From positions 1,674,001-1,738,000 of the forward strand of contig JABRWF010000001.1 of NCBI GenBank assembly GCA_018343915.1: 64,000 nt of DNA. The letters are read 5' to 3'. Shown here piece after piece: positions 1 to 12,300 of the stretch (within the stretch, counting starts at the first letter, position 1; each line of letters starts with the position of its first letter). The notes under the pieces were generated by a model. It made no database searches. It had not been told where the DNA came from and saw nothing but the letters and a program-made list of their open reading frames with translations. The DNA is from Agroathelia rolfsii. Its lineage: Eukaryota; Basidiomycota; Agaricomycetes; Amylocorticiales; Amylocorticiaceae. A program made the translations under genes and the position numbers.

Positions 1-394
1 GTTCTGTCACCAAATACAATATAGCCACCAAGCAAGCCAGCCAAGAACGTGTCAGGGTTTCGCGACTTGCCCCCGTTGAGCTTCTTAAGTACGAGGAGGA
101 ACGTCTTGTATAATGTTACAAATTTCGCAAGGTTCGTCGCATGCTGCTTCGTGGCACGGAATATTACTTTGCTTCGAGATTTCCAGCTGTAACGAACAGA
201 TCAGCTCCTATAGCTCTCCAATATATTCAGAAGATCCATTGTGCTGACTCTCCGCGGCCGAAGATGATGGCCATGACTAATGCATGGGGGAATCGTACTT
301 TGACTCCATAGACGAATCCGTTTCTGGCACCCTTGACTAGAGAGAGAATGTCGCGAAAGGCCGGGTCGTTTATAAAGCTCTCGAGGGCGGACAT
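1..394 (-). CDS. PXMP4: Peroxisomal membrane protein 4 (PXMP4/PMP24-like), 5' part only
   Basis: Integral peroxisomal membrane protein of the Tim17/PXMP4 group; its molecular function is poorly defined. The start ATG is at 392-394 and the first exon (249-394) reads MSALESFINDPAFRDILSLV, then a stretch with KVRFPHALVMAIIFGRG, matching the conserved KIRAPHALVMTFLFR segment of the family. A 62-nt GT-AG intron (187-248) joins to a second exon that runs off the left edge and contains ATNLAKFVTLYKTFLLVLKK and FLAGLLGGYIVFGD, also typical of PXMP4. About the first 110 residues are present; the C-terminal half lies outside the window. No break is seen in the visible part. Confidence 0.88.
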
Positions 395-980
395 GGTGAA
401 GTGTATGCAGGGGACGAAGAACCGGTGCAGGAGATATAAAGCTGCCTTTGCGACAAAAGATGTTGGGGGTACAAAGCCAAGATTGCTGAGGTGTTGAGCT
501 TCCCCGCTGAATCAAGTGGATAGGACCCAATAATGTGAGAGTTCGGGCTGGTCACCACCGGTGTCTTATGCGGCAAATGGACACTCGGGCACTACCTGTT
601 TCCGAGTCCGGACTGTCCGGATATCGCAAGTGGCCAAAACCAATCACATGCTAACGTTACAACAATCAACAACTAACGTCGGTTATTCAGCTGTACTTCC
701 CTCATCGGTGACATAGTATACTACAAACTCAAATAGTATGCTAAATAGGTGCTACATATATGCCATTTAGACCTGTAATGGCTTAATTCATTGGTGCGCT
801 GATGTGCCTTTTGATGATCGAATCCAAAGTTCGCGAACGTGTCAACAATAGCACATGCTATTTTTTTATATCTATTGTAAGTGGATTCTGAATAATAGTG
901 TACATTTCACAAAGCTATTAGAGCACCTAGCTAGCCAAGCTAAGTCGGAAATATCATAAAACACGCATCAATTCGTGTCA
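395..980. other. Intergenic, no gene seen
   Basis: About 590 bases between the start of the PXMP4-like gene and the 3' end of the chromodomain gene, both on the minus strand. It should hold the PXMP4 promoter and the 3' UTR of its neighbour. AT-rich with short T runs; no convincing coding frame on either strand. Confidence 0.6.
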
Positions 981-3900
981 TCAGTTATCAGAGCCGTTAT
1001 CGCCAAACCATTGATCCTTGAAAGCGAACTGGTCTAGGGTCATCCATTCCAGCTGCATTACCACCACCATCATCTCATCAGCATCATCCAGCAAACTCTA
1101 ATAGAAAAAGATACTCACGACATTACATTCAGGCGGAGGAGTTTCACTACTCCCGCCTATCACAACAAATCTTCGATACTTCTCCATCATAGGCGGCTGT
1201 ATCTGCAAGATAGCCATCTCACGCCCTACTTCGTCGAGGACGGCCTCCTTCCACTGCTCCGAGGTGTACGTGATTGCCTGAGCATCATGATACTCCAAAC
1301 AATCCTTGAGGAGCGCCTCTGGGTCGGTACACGGCATTGAGACATCTTCAGAATAAAATACAGTAGGCGAGCTGCCCTGTCGTCGGCGATCCCAAGTGGA
1401 ACGAATGATGGATATTTTGCCTTCATCGACGAGTTCTAAGATGCCTTGGCAGACAAGGTCGCCTCTGTCATAACATATTCATGCGCAGTTGAAATCAGAT
1501 AACGTCAAAATGGAATATGGTATGCCTTAACAGGAGATGAACTCACGAATCATACAGTTCAAGGAGATCTTCTTCGGGGTGTAGATTTTTGGCAAGGTTT
1601 GCAAGGACGAGTGGGGTAAGATAACAAGTCCAGAAAGCGTGAATCCCCAGCTTTCGCATGAGATCAAGGCAGCCTAGATAATTGTCTTTCAATGCCTCCA
1701 CGGTAAATGTAACAACACCTCCTTTTAAGATGTCATTGAATGAATAGTCCAACCTATAAGCAGGGACTTTCACCCACCCAAAGGCCATATCTCCCGTAAC
1801 CCCCACCTTCCAGGCTCGACAAGAGCGCTAGTCCCATAAAGCCAAAAGGACATCGACGGACGCGTAGATTTGTAAATAGACAACTTTGCAAACTTGCTCA
1901 GCTCATTTAGCGATTCAACATGCATAAAGACTGCGCGTAGCATGTCTTTCTCAAGCGACACATGTGTAGCTTGACATTCGTCCAGCACTTTCTGGAGTAA
2001 TGATGTTTCGAGGTCGAGTGTCTTGATATCTCTTTCGGGAGTAAAGATGGCGAACGGCCTGTTGGGTTGCTTCATCCAATCGAACAAGTGTTTCGGAAAT
2101 TTGAGCAGCTGAACCGCCAGATAAAGACGCGAGCGACTTTCCGATGTTAAGTCGTCACTATTGTCTAGTAAGACGATATCGCTGGAAGGATCGATGGGGA
2201 AGGGTGGTGGGGGCATATCAGGTGCACAGAATTTCGAATACACCAGTGGATTCAGTTCCCAGGGGACAAGCAGCACGAGCAATGCATCAGAAGAAATAGG
2301 TAAATCGTTCGAAATGGAGAAGTCTTCTCGCCATTTCTTGTTTCTAGAAGGGAAAGCGACGAGAATGGCTGTAGGAAGGTTGTCAAGATACAAATTTGTT
2401 GTAGTAAACTAGACGACGATAATCATAATAGAGCATAAACATAAATATACAAAAATTCTGACCTGTTTCTTGTGAAGCATGTACTCGGCAAGCTGCCTGA
2501 AATCGGCAGTTTTCTCTTCGGTATCTGACGCTGTCATGACTGCTACTTGGCAAGGTCGCTGTCGTGACGAGAAGATTAATCTGAAGTCTTCTACATCTTG
2601 GAGCCTTTTAAAATGCAGACTCTTTTCTTCAAGAAATAGGTCGAAACGAGGCGATTCTGGGCTTCTGCCAGGTAAGTCGGAAGAGTCCGTTATCTTGGCT
2701 TGACACAGACGATATTCGCTTTTATCCGCACTGATGTGCATGCCGCCTTCCCATTTCCATTTTTTGGCGATTCTCCCGCTTGGGATGGTGAATCTGCGAC
2801 CCGAGCTCGACTGACCAGGTAGATTCGGCGGTGGTCTAGCGGAAGGAAATCCATAAAGCAAAAAACGCGGAAAATATGGTGGATTGACTTACCGTTTTGC
2901 AGGTGGAAGACTCCTGGATATTCGATTTCAGTTAAGGACATAAATATGCACATTATACGAAAAGAGCCGTACACTGTCTCCAAGAAATCGCTAGCATCCG
3001 TCAAGTTGGGAGGTTTTGTGGGTCTAAAGAGAGTATAAGCTTGTAATAATAATCAAGGAATCTCGCAAAAGCGTACATTCGTTCGTTTTCTGGTTTATCA
3101 TGTGGGGAGAACAATCCCTCAAAACCAGCATCATCGTCATCATTGGGAGCAGAAGGCTTCCGTTGCAAGGATGGACGCAATCGTGCACCATCCCCAGAAT
3201 CAGGTCGGCCACCTATGGCGGTGATTGCCGTGGGACTCGCAACAACAGAGCTTTTGGCAGGTATAGCAAGTGTAGTAACACGCTCTGAGCTAGTTCCTGT
3301 TTTATTTTTCTTGAAGCTTAATTTTGCCAATGCGCTGCGTGAGACTGGTTCCGGGTTCGCCGCGCTCTGTCCGAGTCTACTTTTGGTTGAGAGCGAGCTT
3401 CCGGATGAAACAGTAGGCGGGCTCTGGAAGGATATCTTTGGAGTGGCTGCAGATGGCTGGGCGAGAACAGGCGGTTTGATGGTTAACTTGAGGCCGCTGG
3501 CACTGCCTGTCCCCGAAGCAGATAATTTAACCTTGGATGCTTTTGTGACTGTGGAAGATTCAGGGCTGGAACGAGCTTCATCGAATAGAGGATCGAAAGA
3601 GCCAGAGTGGTCTGAGTGGGGCAGAGAAGACCTCTGTTGTTGCGTGTCCAAAGTTGTCTTGCTATTCTTCTTCACGGCTTTCCCCTTTGCTTTAGAGGAA
3701 ATCTTTGATAGGGGTACGTCGTCTGAGTCCTGTATTGTTAGCTATCCTTCAGTACCAGTAGCTGATCAAAAACGAAACGGGTGAAATACTGACATCAGGA
3801 TCATTGGGTGTGTGTTTGACTTTCTTCTGTGATGAAGATTTCGTGTCGTCCTATGTTCGGATGTAAGATAAGAACTACCTTTTACTAGGATGGAAGCTCG

Positions 3901-4623
3901 GACTGAATACTACCTTGCTATTGCGTTGCTTGGACTTTCCCTTCATAGCTTCTTTCTTCTTTTCTTCTGCTTGCGGAGCAATATTCTCCCGAAAGAAATG
4001 TTCTTTCTCCATCTCTAGATAGGAAGGAGTGAGAAAACTTGCAAGCAAGCCAACTAAAAACATATCTAGTACCAATCCAACTCTTTTTAGGTTTGAATTC
4101 ATGTTCTGGCGGGGGTTTCCTGGTGCGATGCTCAGGGCCTATATTTTTCCAGAAACTTTCCACCAGTCTCTCGCACGAGGCCAAGTTGACTTCGGGCTCC
4201 CATGAGTCATCGGAATCTGGGTATCCATACCACTGCAGAGTCCTCGTTAGCTTGTCACTGATGAGATGTAGCTTGGTGTATGGTTATCATTCACATGAAC
4301 AAGATATTCCTGCAATAAAATATAGCCATTTCAGATCACGAAACACTTGGTATATCACATAAGCATTTACCCATGAGAGTTTCTTTTGGTTTATATCTCT
4401 TCTAGCACCAACGAGAACCTCTGAACCGTGACAGTGATTCAGTTGAGCTGTAGCGAATGCATTTAGACGAATAGCAGTTGCACGTACCAACAAGAAAGAC
4501 CTCATCTTCCTCCTCTACATTTTCCGAACTGTGATCAGAGTCGTAGTCGGAACCTATAACTCTGGACTTTTTGTTTCGTTGAAAGGAGGCATCGTCGGCC
4601 TTGCGTTTCTTCGCGCTGTCCAT
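981..4623 (-). CDS. Chromodomain protein with SPOC-like and possible PIN-like C-terminus (Chp1-like)
   Basis: Probable reader of methylated histone H3K9. Many exons: ATG at 4621-4623, stop at 981-983. Exons 1-4 (4488-4623, 4371-4420, a 15-nt exon 4295-4309, then 4232 down) splice into an N-terminal chromodomain with VFLVEVLVGARRDINQKKLS, EYLVHWYGYPDSDDSWEPEV and a C-terminal helix around ERLVESFWKNI; the aromatic positions F, W and Y are present. A Ser/Pro/Lys-rich linker follows (3074-3727). After it, FTIPSGRIAKKWKWEGG, then QVAVMTASDTEEKTADFRQL and ILVAFPSRNKKW, follow the order of a SPOC beta-barrel. The last 300 residues contain GGVVTFTVEALKDNYLG and may be PIN-like. Chromodomain plus SPOC (plus PIN) is the layout of fission yeast Chp1 in the RITS complex. 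The chromodomain is certain, SPOC likely, PIN a guess. No RRM was recognised between them, unlike Chp1. It shares a 123-bp divergent promoter with NDUFS3. Confidence 0.8.
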
Positions 4624-4746
4624 TACTTGATTACCACTTGCGGCGGAATGGACTGACGATGGTGGCGCGCGCACTCGCCCGTCGGTGGCTGCAAACAACT
4701 CGTTTGTGTCCGAAGATTCCGTTCTTTCCTCGTCACAAATTCCGCC
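4624..4746. promoter_or_regulatory. Divergent promoter, Chp1-like gene / NDUFS3
   Basis: Only 123 bases separate the two start codons, so the two genes share one promoter region or have overlapping 5' UTRs. No TATA box is evident. Confidence 0.6.
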
Positions 4747-5962
4747 ATGAGCCTTGCTTTCAGAGCGTCTGGGCGTGTTCTCACCGCAGTCAGGCCTAGG
4801 GCGACTGCAGGTGCTGCCATTTTATCCAGGCGTATCCAGTCGTCTGCTTCAAATAAAGGTGTGTGCCTACGCTCTTATTGTGGATGCACGGCGGTGTTGC
4901 TCGTCTCCGCATCATCTATCATTCCAACTAACACTCTTGTGTATAACCAGGTGTGAATTGTGTTACTTGTATGGCAATCCTATAAAGCTAATGAATATCG
5001 TGGACTAAAAGCGTCGACATCTCCCTTTACGGAGCCCACCTCGCCAAACCCTACAGTTTCTAAATATGCCGAGACAACGGCGGCGCTACACACCTATGGT
5101 TCCTACCTCACCCAATGCCTTCCTAAATTCATTCAGCAATTCTCCGTGCTCAAAGACGAGCTTACTCTCTATGTTGCACCCTCGGCCGTGATCCCCGTGC
5201 TGACCTTCCTTCGGGATCACTCCCAGTGCCAGTTCAAGTCCGTTATGGATATCAGCGGTGTGGATTTCCCTGAGCGGGAGAAGCGCTTTGAGGTGGTCTA
5301 TCATATGTTGAGTGTTCAAAATGCGGGCAGAATTCGTGTCAAGACGTACGCTAGTGAGGCGGACCCAGTGCCGAGCGCTGTAGGTCTCTTCAGGGGTGCG
5401 GACTGGTACGAGCGGGAGGCATGGGACATGTATGGCATCTTCTTTACTGACCACCCGGATCTGTAAGTATTCCCAACCATGTTTTGCTTTTGATGGACAT
5501 GGACTGACCTTATCATAGCCGCCGTATTCTTACGGATTACGGTTCGTTTTTTTGAAATCTTGTTTGATTGACTATAATTTGACCTGTCTTTAGGCTTTGA
5601 TGGCCACCCCCTCCGCAAGGACTTCCCACTTACCGTAAGAGAGCCTTTTTCGCACCTTATGTTTTGTATCTAAACAATATTGGTCCCTACTTCATATAGG
5701 GCTACACTGAGGTTCGCTACGACGAAGAGCAGAAGCGCGTCGTCTACGAGCCCCTGCAACTGACACAGGCATTCCGGTGCGGCTGCTGTTCTCACACCAG
5801 TATATATAGTTCCCACTCACTTTTTTTTTTATACCTCCCTGCAGCAATTTCGAGTCTCAGTCTCCCTGGGAGCAAGTTGGCGCTGGCACCGAGCCCAACA
5901 GGCCAGACAACTTCAAGCCGCTACCACCGCCCCCACAACCCGAAGAGCCGAAAAAGGCATAA
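4747..5962 (+). CDS. NDUFS3: NADH:ubiquinone oxidoreductase 30-kDa subunit (NDUFS3)
   Basis: Core matrix-arm subunit of respiratory complex I. The first exon encodes a basic, Ser/Arg-rich mitochondrial presequence (MSLAFRASGRVLTAVRPRAT). A roughly 150-nt intron follows, and the next exon begins at about 5011. The conserved body includes LTYLVAP-type VHS-free alpha/beta sequence, VMDISGVDFPEREKRFEVVY, and the family signature GADWYEREAWDMYGIFFTDH (about 5395-5455). Later exons, separated by introns near 5466-5519, 5542-5593, 5633-5700 and 5776-5844, give [20 protein letters not shown] and GYTEVRYDEEQKRVVYEPLQ, then a proline-rich end that stops at 5960-5962. Length (about 270 residues) fits the family. 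No defects seen. Confidence 0.95.
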
Positions 5963-6562
5963 TAGTAGAGCTATCCTGTCATATTTACCATCTAGAATGG
6001 CATCATCTCGTTTCATCGTCTTATAACTTTGCTCTTTTGTGTAAACCATCGCTTTAGAAGAACCACTTATGGCTATTTGCACTTGCATGCTCTTGTAAGA
6101 ACCATGCTTGTCTGGCCCTGATCAAGATCACGTGACACTATCTCAGAAAGCTTCTCACCTTTACTACACATACTGCACCACACCGTTACGGCTATGGCTC
6201 AGAGGACCAAGGAAGAAGATTAATGATTATGGTAGTAATGCCAGTGGTAAGGCAGGCTCAGGTCACCGTGTCACTGACAGGCATGTACCCAAATATCTTC
6301 ATTTGACCCTTCGATTAAGACTCACTCCGAAGCATTAATGATTTTACTCCTGTATTTACCTCTCCTGTCGAACAAAACTACCAAGGTAATCAATCTCAAT
6401 ATTGAAGCGCCCATTACTTATTCATCGTCATCATTCATAATTGCAAAGTACTAGAAATACACTTTGAATCATTGGAAGAACCCAAAAAAAGACTTCTCGA
6501 GACGTATCGTTCATGCATAGTCAGCCCGCTATCATCATACTTGGAACCCTTCCCCCCGGCGC
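5963..6562. other. Convergent intergenic region
   Basis: 600 bases between the 3' ends of NDUFS3 (+) and MTC1 (-). It holds both 3' UTRs; no coding frame of merit. The CT-rich stretch near 6540-6660 is the reverse complement of the acidic tail of MTC1. Confidence 0.6.
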
Positions 6563-8259
6563 TCACTCCTTCTCAACAACCACCCCATCTTCATCCACAC
6601 TTTCCTCCTCCTCGTCCTCTTCATCATCCTCCTCATCTTCTTCCTCGTCCTCCTCTTCCTCCTCCGCACCCTTCACTTCTTTCCCCTTCACGGGTGTTGT
6701 CTCCTTCTTCTGCCCCCACCCCATCCGTGCCGCCAAATACTGCTGCCCGATGACCTCGACACCGACCCGCAACGCCTCCGCGACGAGATCCTCGACCCAC
6801 TCGTTCCCCGCATCGTCCCATACCTCGAGCCACGCTGCTGGCACGGGCTGCGTCGTCGTCGTGAACTGCAGCGCGTGGCCCGGGTCGGAAAGATCGATGA
6901 GGAAGTGGAGCGTGGGTTGCTGTTGCGGTGGTGATGATGATTGAGCGGGCTGGGATGAGTCGCTGGGTAGAGATGGGGGTGTGGGGAGGGTAAGCGAGGA
7001 CGTGTACGGCTGAACGCGAATGTATACGTTCGAGTACGTCGTTGGGTTCTTGATCGATGAGGTGTTGGATGGTGTGGGGGAGGTGGAAGTGACGTGCTTG
7101 ATTAGATCTTGGAGGTTGGCCTGGATTGATTGTGTAGAAAACAGTCGTTAGAGGCGATTGGGAGGTAAATATAGATATGGATGACATACCTGCGATAGTT
7201 TCAGAGCGGCGTCGTAGCCCTCGACGGCGTTGAGTTCGCGCACGCCGCTGTTGTCGTCTTTAGGACGGGATTCTGGGCCGCCGCGGTTGACGACGAGGTC
7301 ACCACCTTCAACTTGTTCCATGAGCTATAAAGATGTGTTGTGAATGGCAAGTTTTAGATATGGCTTGGGGCGAGAAAATGATTTACCCTTGAGAGAGATC
7401 GGTACGTCAGAGTCTCGACGCCCTCGTACCCACGCATATCATGGCTCAGCCAAATTTGGATGACCTCGTGCTCCGAGATAGGTGGCGCAACGACGTTGAG
7501 GATATCTGTCAGAGTAGATAATCCCATACGCTTAAAGTCCTGGCCTTACAATAGAACCATGTTAATCGGGTATCTCCGTCTTACAATCCAAATGAAGGAC
7601 ATACCTAGCTTATCTAGCTGGGCATTCTTGGCATATTCAAGGACAGTACCACCCCTTGCCTGGGCGTACTCTAGCATGCGCTTTGCCTGCTCACTCTGGC
7701 TGACCCGCTCATCGACAACGGTACGTGCCTGTTTGACCTGCTCGTCCACGACAGTCCGGGCCTGCTGCAGTGCAGCTGATGCGCTGGACCACACGTTACC
7801 CCATCCCCATCCCCCTGATTGTGCCTGTGCAGCGGGAGCGGGAGCAGGAGGCTCAGCAGCAACATCCCCAGCGGTAGTGCTACTCGCGGTGGAGAGTGAC
7901 GATCTCATCATGGGCGCAGTGAGCGAGCCAGTACCGTCGCTTGATAGACTTGATCGCATGGGCCCCGCAGAGATGCCAACGCGCACGCGCTCGGTGCTCT
8001 TGCGCAGCGTAGGTGTCGCCGACCGTGGGGTAGATGATCGTGTAGGCTCGGAGCTCTTCTGCGTGATCTCGTCGAGGAAGGCGAGGACGTCTTCGCCCTG
8101 TGAAGGGGCGCCTGTCGGTGCTGATCCTGCTGGTGCTGCGGTATTCGATGATGACGGTTGTGCAGTGCCTGTAGACGATGGTTGGGTATTAAGACTATCG
8201 AGGTCGTTGAGAAGCGCAAGGGCCTCTTCTTGCTTGGACTTTGATTTGGCAGAGGCCAT
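6563..8259 (-). CDS. MTC1: Maintenance of telomere capping protein 1 (MTC1 family)
   Basis: Fungal family tied genetically to telomere capping and, in other work, to membrane traffic; the biochemical role is unknown. Start ATG at 8257-8259 (MASAKSKSKQEEALALLNDL); an upstream in-frame TTG is not needed. The N-terminus has EDVLAFLDEITQKS, then a Ser/Thr/Pro-rich region, an amphipathic EQVKQARTVVDERVSQSEQA segment, and after an intron the conserved DILNVVAPPISEHEVIQIWL and SHDMRGYEGVETLTYRSLSR, VMEQVEGGDLVVNRG and VRELNAVEGYDAALKLSQAN. The C-terminus is strongly acidic (long Glu/Asp runs from about 6580 to 6660), usual in this family. Introns lie near 7186-7135, 7386-7327 and 7605-7507. Confidence 0.88.
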
Positions 8260-8423
8260 GGCGGTAGTGGTGTGATTGTTGTTACCGCTCAAGATGAGAG
8301 ATGAGATGGAGATGAAGAGCGCTGTAATGTTCTAGTGCTGCATTGGTGTCATCTCGACACAAGTACTTTCACCACCACCACCATCATCATCATCGCCTTT
8401 GTACACTATATTACTACTCAACT
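8260..8423. promoter_or_regulatory. Divergent promoter, MTC1 / SPF27
   Basis: 164 bases between opposite start codons. Contains a CAC/CAT-rich simple stretch (about 8368-8395) just upstream of the SPF27 start. No TATA box recognised. Confidence 0.6.
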
Positions 8424-9170
8424 ATGGAGGCAGATGCTGCAGTTCCCGTATTATTTGACTCGTTGCCCTATTACGATAATGACCTGGAGGAAAACCCCTC
8501 GTTGCGCGAAAAGGTGGAAAAAGAGCTCGCGCGAGAACCAAAACCACCTGCTGCACTCCATCCTCGCGTCCCGCCTCCATTTGAACTTTTCAAAAATAAC
8601 CCTCTGCTACAGGCTGAGCTGAAGCGTGTAGAAGACCACGAGCCTCTGCCGCAATTGGATACATCACGGTATCAACTACCAGCGCCGGTAGATGCCACCG
8701 ACGAAGAATGGCAAAAGGCACTGGACAATGCCAGGGCACAACTTGAACATCAGCGCATACGGTATGACATGCGATCACTCCAAACACGTGGTAATTCTGA
8801 ATGCACCAAAGACAGACCAATCTGTCGTTGCTGCAGCAATACGGCGCGAATACATGGAAGATACACAACTATCTCCTAGAAGCCTCGGTGAAGCAGGGTG
8901 AAAAGACATTGGAGGAATTGAATACGCAAACGACAGAGCTGAACCGTAAACGCAAGAATGAGCAGGTGAGCGGTTTTGTGGTTCGAAATTGAGATGTTGG
9001 TGGTGACATAATGTCGACAGACTGACCTTGGGAATCGACTGACGGCACTGGAGACGCGGTGGACGGAGCTGATCTCGAATGTGCTGCAGATTGAGCTGGC
9101 GAATGCGGCGCTGGATGCAGAGGTGGATCGACTGAACAAGCGAGAGGCTGAGTTGGCTGGTGGTGTATAA
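8424..9170 (+). CDS. BCAS2: Pre-mRNA splicing factor SPF27 (BCAS2/Cwf7 family)
   Basis: Core subunit of the Prp19/NTC complex of the active spliceosome. Three exons (8424-8761, 8812-8965, 9021-9170) give 213 residues, the usual family length. The N-terminus LFDSLPYYDNDLEENPSLRE matches the conserved DALPYFDxGY region of BCAS2. The second exon encodes SLLQQYGANTWKIHNYLLEA, aligned with the human QYGCNAWKVYN motif, followed by a coiled coil with LNRKRKNEQ (human LNWQRKNMQ). The choice of acceptor at 8811 is set by this frame; the later AG (8815) would shift it. The next gene starts 163 bases downstream on the same strand. Confidence 0.92.
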
Positions 9171-9333
9171 TTTGGTTTGGTAGTTGAGATATATATGATA
9201 ATAATAATTATTATTGGGGGGAATTGCCATAAAAGGCGCGGAAGACGCATGGCTTGTGGAGGAGGCACTGGCAGCAGCAGTCGCACTCGTCCAGTAGCGC
9301 ACAAAGTCTACTACAACTCATCTTCACTCGTTC

Positions 9334-12300
9334 ATGACTGATCCTCAGCCAGCAAAGCAGATCAGCAACCAAGAACAGTCTGCTGCTCCCGCCCCCGCTG
9401 CTCCTGCACCGACAACAAAGAAATTCAGCGCTGTAAATATCAACAAAAAGTTCCTCGAAAAGAACTCTGCCGCTGCCGCCTCGTCCTCGGCCGCAATCCA
9501 CGCTAGCCAGGTCAATGCGCCCAAGCCTGCGTGTAAGTATACCGTATACGTGTCCGATCGGTTGATAATTATGATTGATGACCATGGCCAGTAACGCGCC
9601 CGACGGTACAAGTAACCACCGCCCACATCTCCAGCTCCAGGCTCGTCACTACCAAACTCACCGCCTCGCCTTTTCCCTCGCGTTCGCCCACAAGCACAGG
9701 CTGGTCGCGCCCAAATTCGACAGCGCCCACGCCGCCCGTGCAACAGCAGCAACAGCAACCACTACAGCAACTACAGCAACAACAACAACAACAACAACCT
9801 TCATCAGGCAACCCGCCCTCGACCTCTCCCACATCCTCTACAGACCCGCCTCAACTGTCCCATGCAGGCAAAGTCATCCACCCACAGCCCCGCTCGGCTA
9901 TTGTATCCAGCACACTCACTAAGAGCGGCAGCAAGGATGCAAGTGCTGGTGCCACGGGCACAAAGGCCCCCGCGTGGGGTACTGCAGGACGACCTGCCGC
10001 ATCGGTGATCGCACCCTTATCCGTACCCTCTGTCGAGTTTCCTACAGCTGCAGAGGTGGCACAAGGTAGCCCGACTCGTATTTCTCTCGAGGAAAGATTA
10101 TTTAACCATTTTAATTGATATATATCTAGGACAAGCTAAATCGTCTGAACCACTACCATCGCCATCAGCAACGCACTCGCAGCAATCCGAGCAAGAGAGG
10201 AACCGTGCAGCCGAAGCGGATACATTCCGAGGCGTTCATCTTGATCCTAATGCGCATCACTGGGACGAGGTCGGTTTTTTTTTTTTTTTTGAAAATTATT
10301 ATCACAGATTATCATCGAAACATAACATTCTAACCCACCGAACCGTCTTTATGATGTCATAGATGGAGGAAGACGAAGACGATAATTTCCTCAGTGGTGT
10401 CATTGCCTTTGGCGATGGTCGCCAATACACCGTCCCAGCGCCGACAAGCTCTTCACCACCGCCCACCACAGCAGAAAACAGCAACAACAAGCCCGTGAGC
10501 AAAGAAGACCGATTCGCAGACCACGACTTTGATCGCAGCTGGCCGCCTGCAGCAGCAAAGCCCGGGGGGCCGTCCGTCTCGCCGACCGCCGATCACGCTC
10601 AGAATCACAGTGGTGGCAACGATGCCTATCACCACCGCCCGCGCTCACGCCGCGGCTCGACGTCCTCGTCTGCATACCGTGATCGTGACCGCGACCGTGA
10701 GCGGGATCGGGACTGGGATCGAGCAGATGGCGCTTCGAGGGTGCTCTTTAACGAAAAGTCGAACCGGCTTGAGCCTGCCGAGGCGCGGGGCCAGGGCAAG
10801 GAGCGTGGTGGGGCGCCAGGAGGAGGGTCGAGTCGGTGGGGCGATCGCGACCAGGAGCATCGTCACCAAGGATGGGATCACGAGCAGCGGTCTGGTGGGT
10901 TTGGCCATGCACCGCGGGGAATGGAGCGGGGGAGCAGTGGTGGTGGGCGAGGAGGTGGAGGCGGAGGAGGAGGAGGAGGAGGAGGGAGCCAATATGGTAG
11001 GAATGGTGGTCCCCACCCGTATTCATCATCATCGACATCTGATCGTTCATCGTTCGATCGGCACTCGAGCTATACGTCGAACAGTAATCGCTTCAGTCGT
11101 GGTGGAGGCGGTGGCGGTGGAGATGAGTACGATGAGGGCTACCCCGTGCTACAGGAGAAGCGTCAACCAGGCCTGCCGTCTACATCTTCAACCCCTCGCG
11201 AAGAGAGGGGCGGTTCGTATCGCGGGAGAAAGTTGTCGAACATGGGGCCACCACCTATACCACACCACCATCAACAGACGTTGTCCCCGAGTGAAAGCAG
11301 CGGTGGACGGCAACTGCCTCCTCATCTTGCTGGTGCGGGAGGACCCGCGACGGGCGAGGAAGACAATCATCAGTCTCGCCGCCGATCCTTGTCGCCTCTG
11401 GAAGCAATCTCGCGCAGGGCCTCATCTGTACATAGCCAGCGCGAGCCGTGGTCGGCCACATTACGCGATGAGCAACAACACCGACAGCAGCAGCGTCCCC
11501 CGTCTTCGCTTGATGGGATATCGCGCCAGTCTTCTTTCGTCCATCCCTCTCAGCAACAGGAGCAGGGTGGGCCTTCTGTCGATGTAACACAGACAGAGGC
11601 GGGAGCGGTAGACATCGACAAGTTGAGCAAAGAGGCCATGCATAATGCAGCGGAGCGGGCGCGGGTACGAAGGCAGCAAGAAGAGGAGGCGAGGGAGGCG
11701 GAGCGCGAGCGGGCGAGGAAGAAGGCGGCGGAGCTGGAGGCGAAGATGGCCCGGATGGCGAAGGAGAAGGAGGATAAAGAGCCGAAGAAGACGGAGGAGG
11801 AGGCAGAGAAAGAGCCTGGAGAGATGCACTCCCGGCAGTCTGCTGTTGCGTCCCAGGACAAGGATGGTGCCGAGTCGGTATCTGAATCGAAGGCGATCAC
11901 GGTTGGTCTCTGTCAAGTGAGTATTACTGCAAGAGAAGATTGGCTGAAGCGATTCCACAGGACTCAGATGTGGTCAACTTTATCGAATCGTCCATCCCGA
12001 ACGGGGCTGCCGCAAGTGCATCATCACCGTCTGCACAACCGGCACAGGCTCCATCGCATATGCAGCGTCAGCCCTCTGAACGTTCGTTCTCATCCCGCGG
12101 CGGCCCGCGCCAGCGCTTGAAGGATTCCACTCAGCCATGGCTAGCATACGAGACGTCGACGTCATGGCGTAATACCGCCCGTCCGCCGGCATCGAAGCCG
12201 CCACCGTCAGAGCGATCAAGTAGCTTTGGATCTATTTCGCGCCAGGCATCGACCTCTCAAGATGCAAACGTCAACCATGCGCCTACGATCACGGTGTCGA

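Noticed and set aside
2880..3000. Direct continuation of the chromodomain gene through GSFRIMCIFMSLTEIEYPGV
   Set aside because: This stretch is better read as an intron (GTACGG ... CTTAACTGA ... TCCAG); removing it yields VSLPPAKRFTIPSGR in frame with the next exon, whereas keeping it does not.
3143..3784. 213-codon plus-strand frame
   Set aside because: Antisense to the Ser/Lys-rich linker exon of the chromodomain protein.
981..4623. Grouping the chromatin and repair genes as a functional cluster
   Set aside because: Rad14, RFC, sirtuin, MTC1 and the chromodomain gene are separated by unrelated genes on both strands; their presence in 60 kb is likely chance.
7460..8275. 271-codon plus-strand frame
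   Set aside because: It is the antisense shadow of the MTC1 exon, whose minus-strand translation matches the family.
10529..11587. 352-codon plus frame in the large disordered gene
   Set aside because: Alternative frame of the low-complexity exon; only the chosen frame continues through all six exons.
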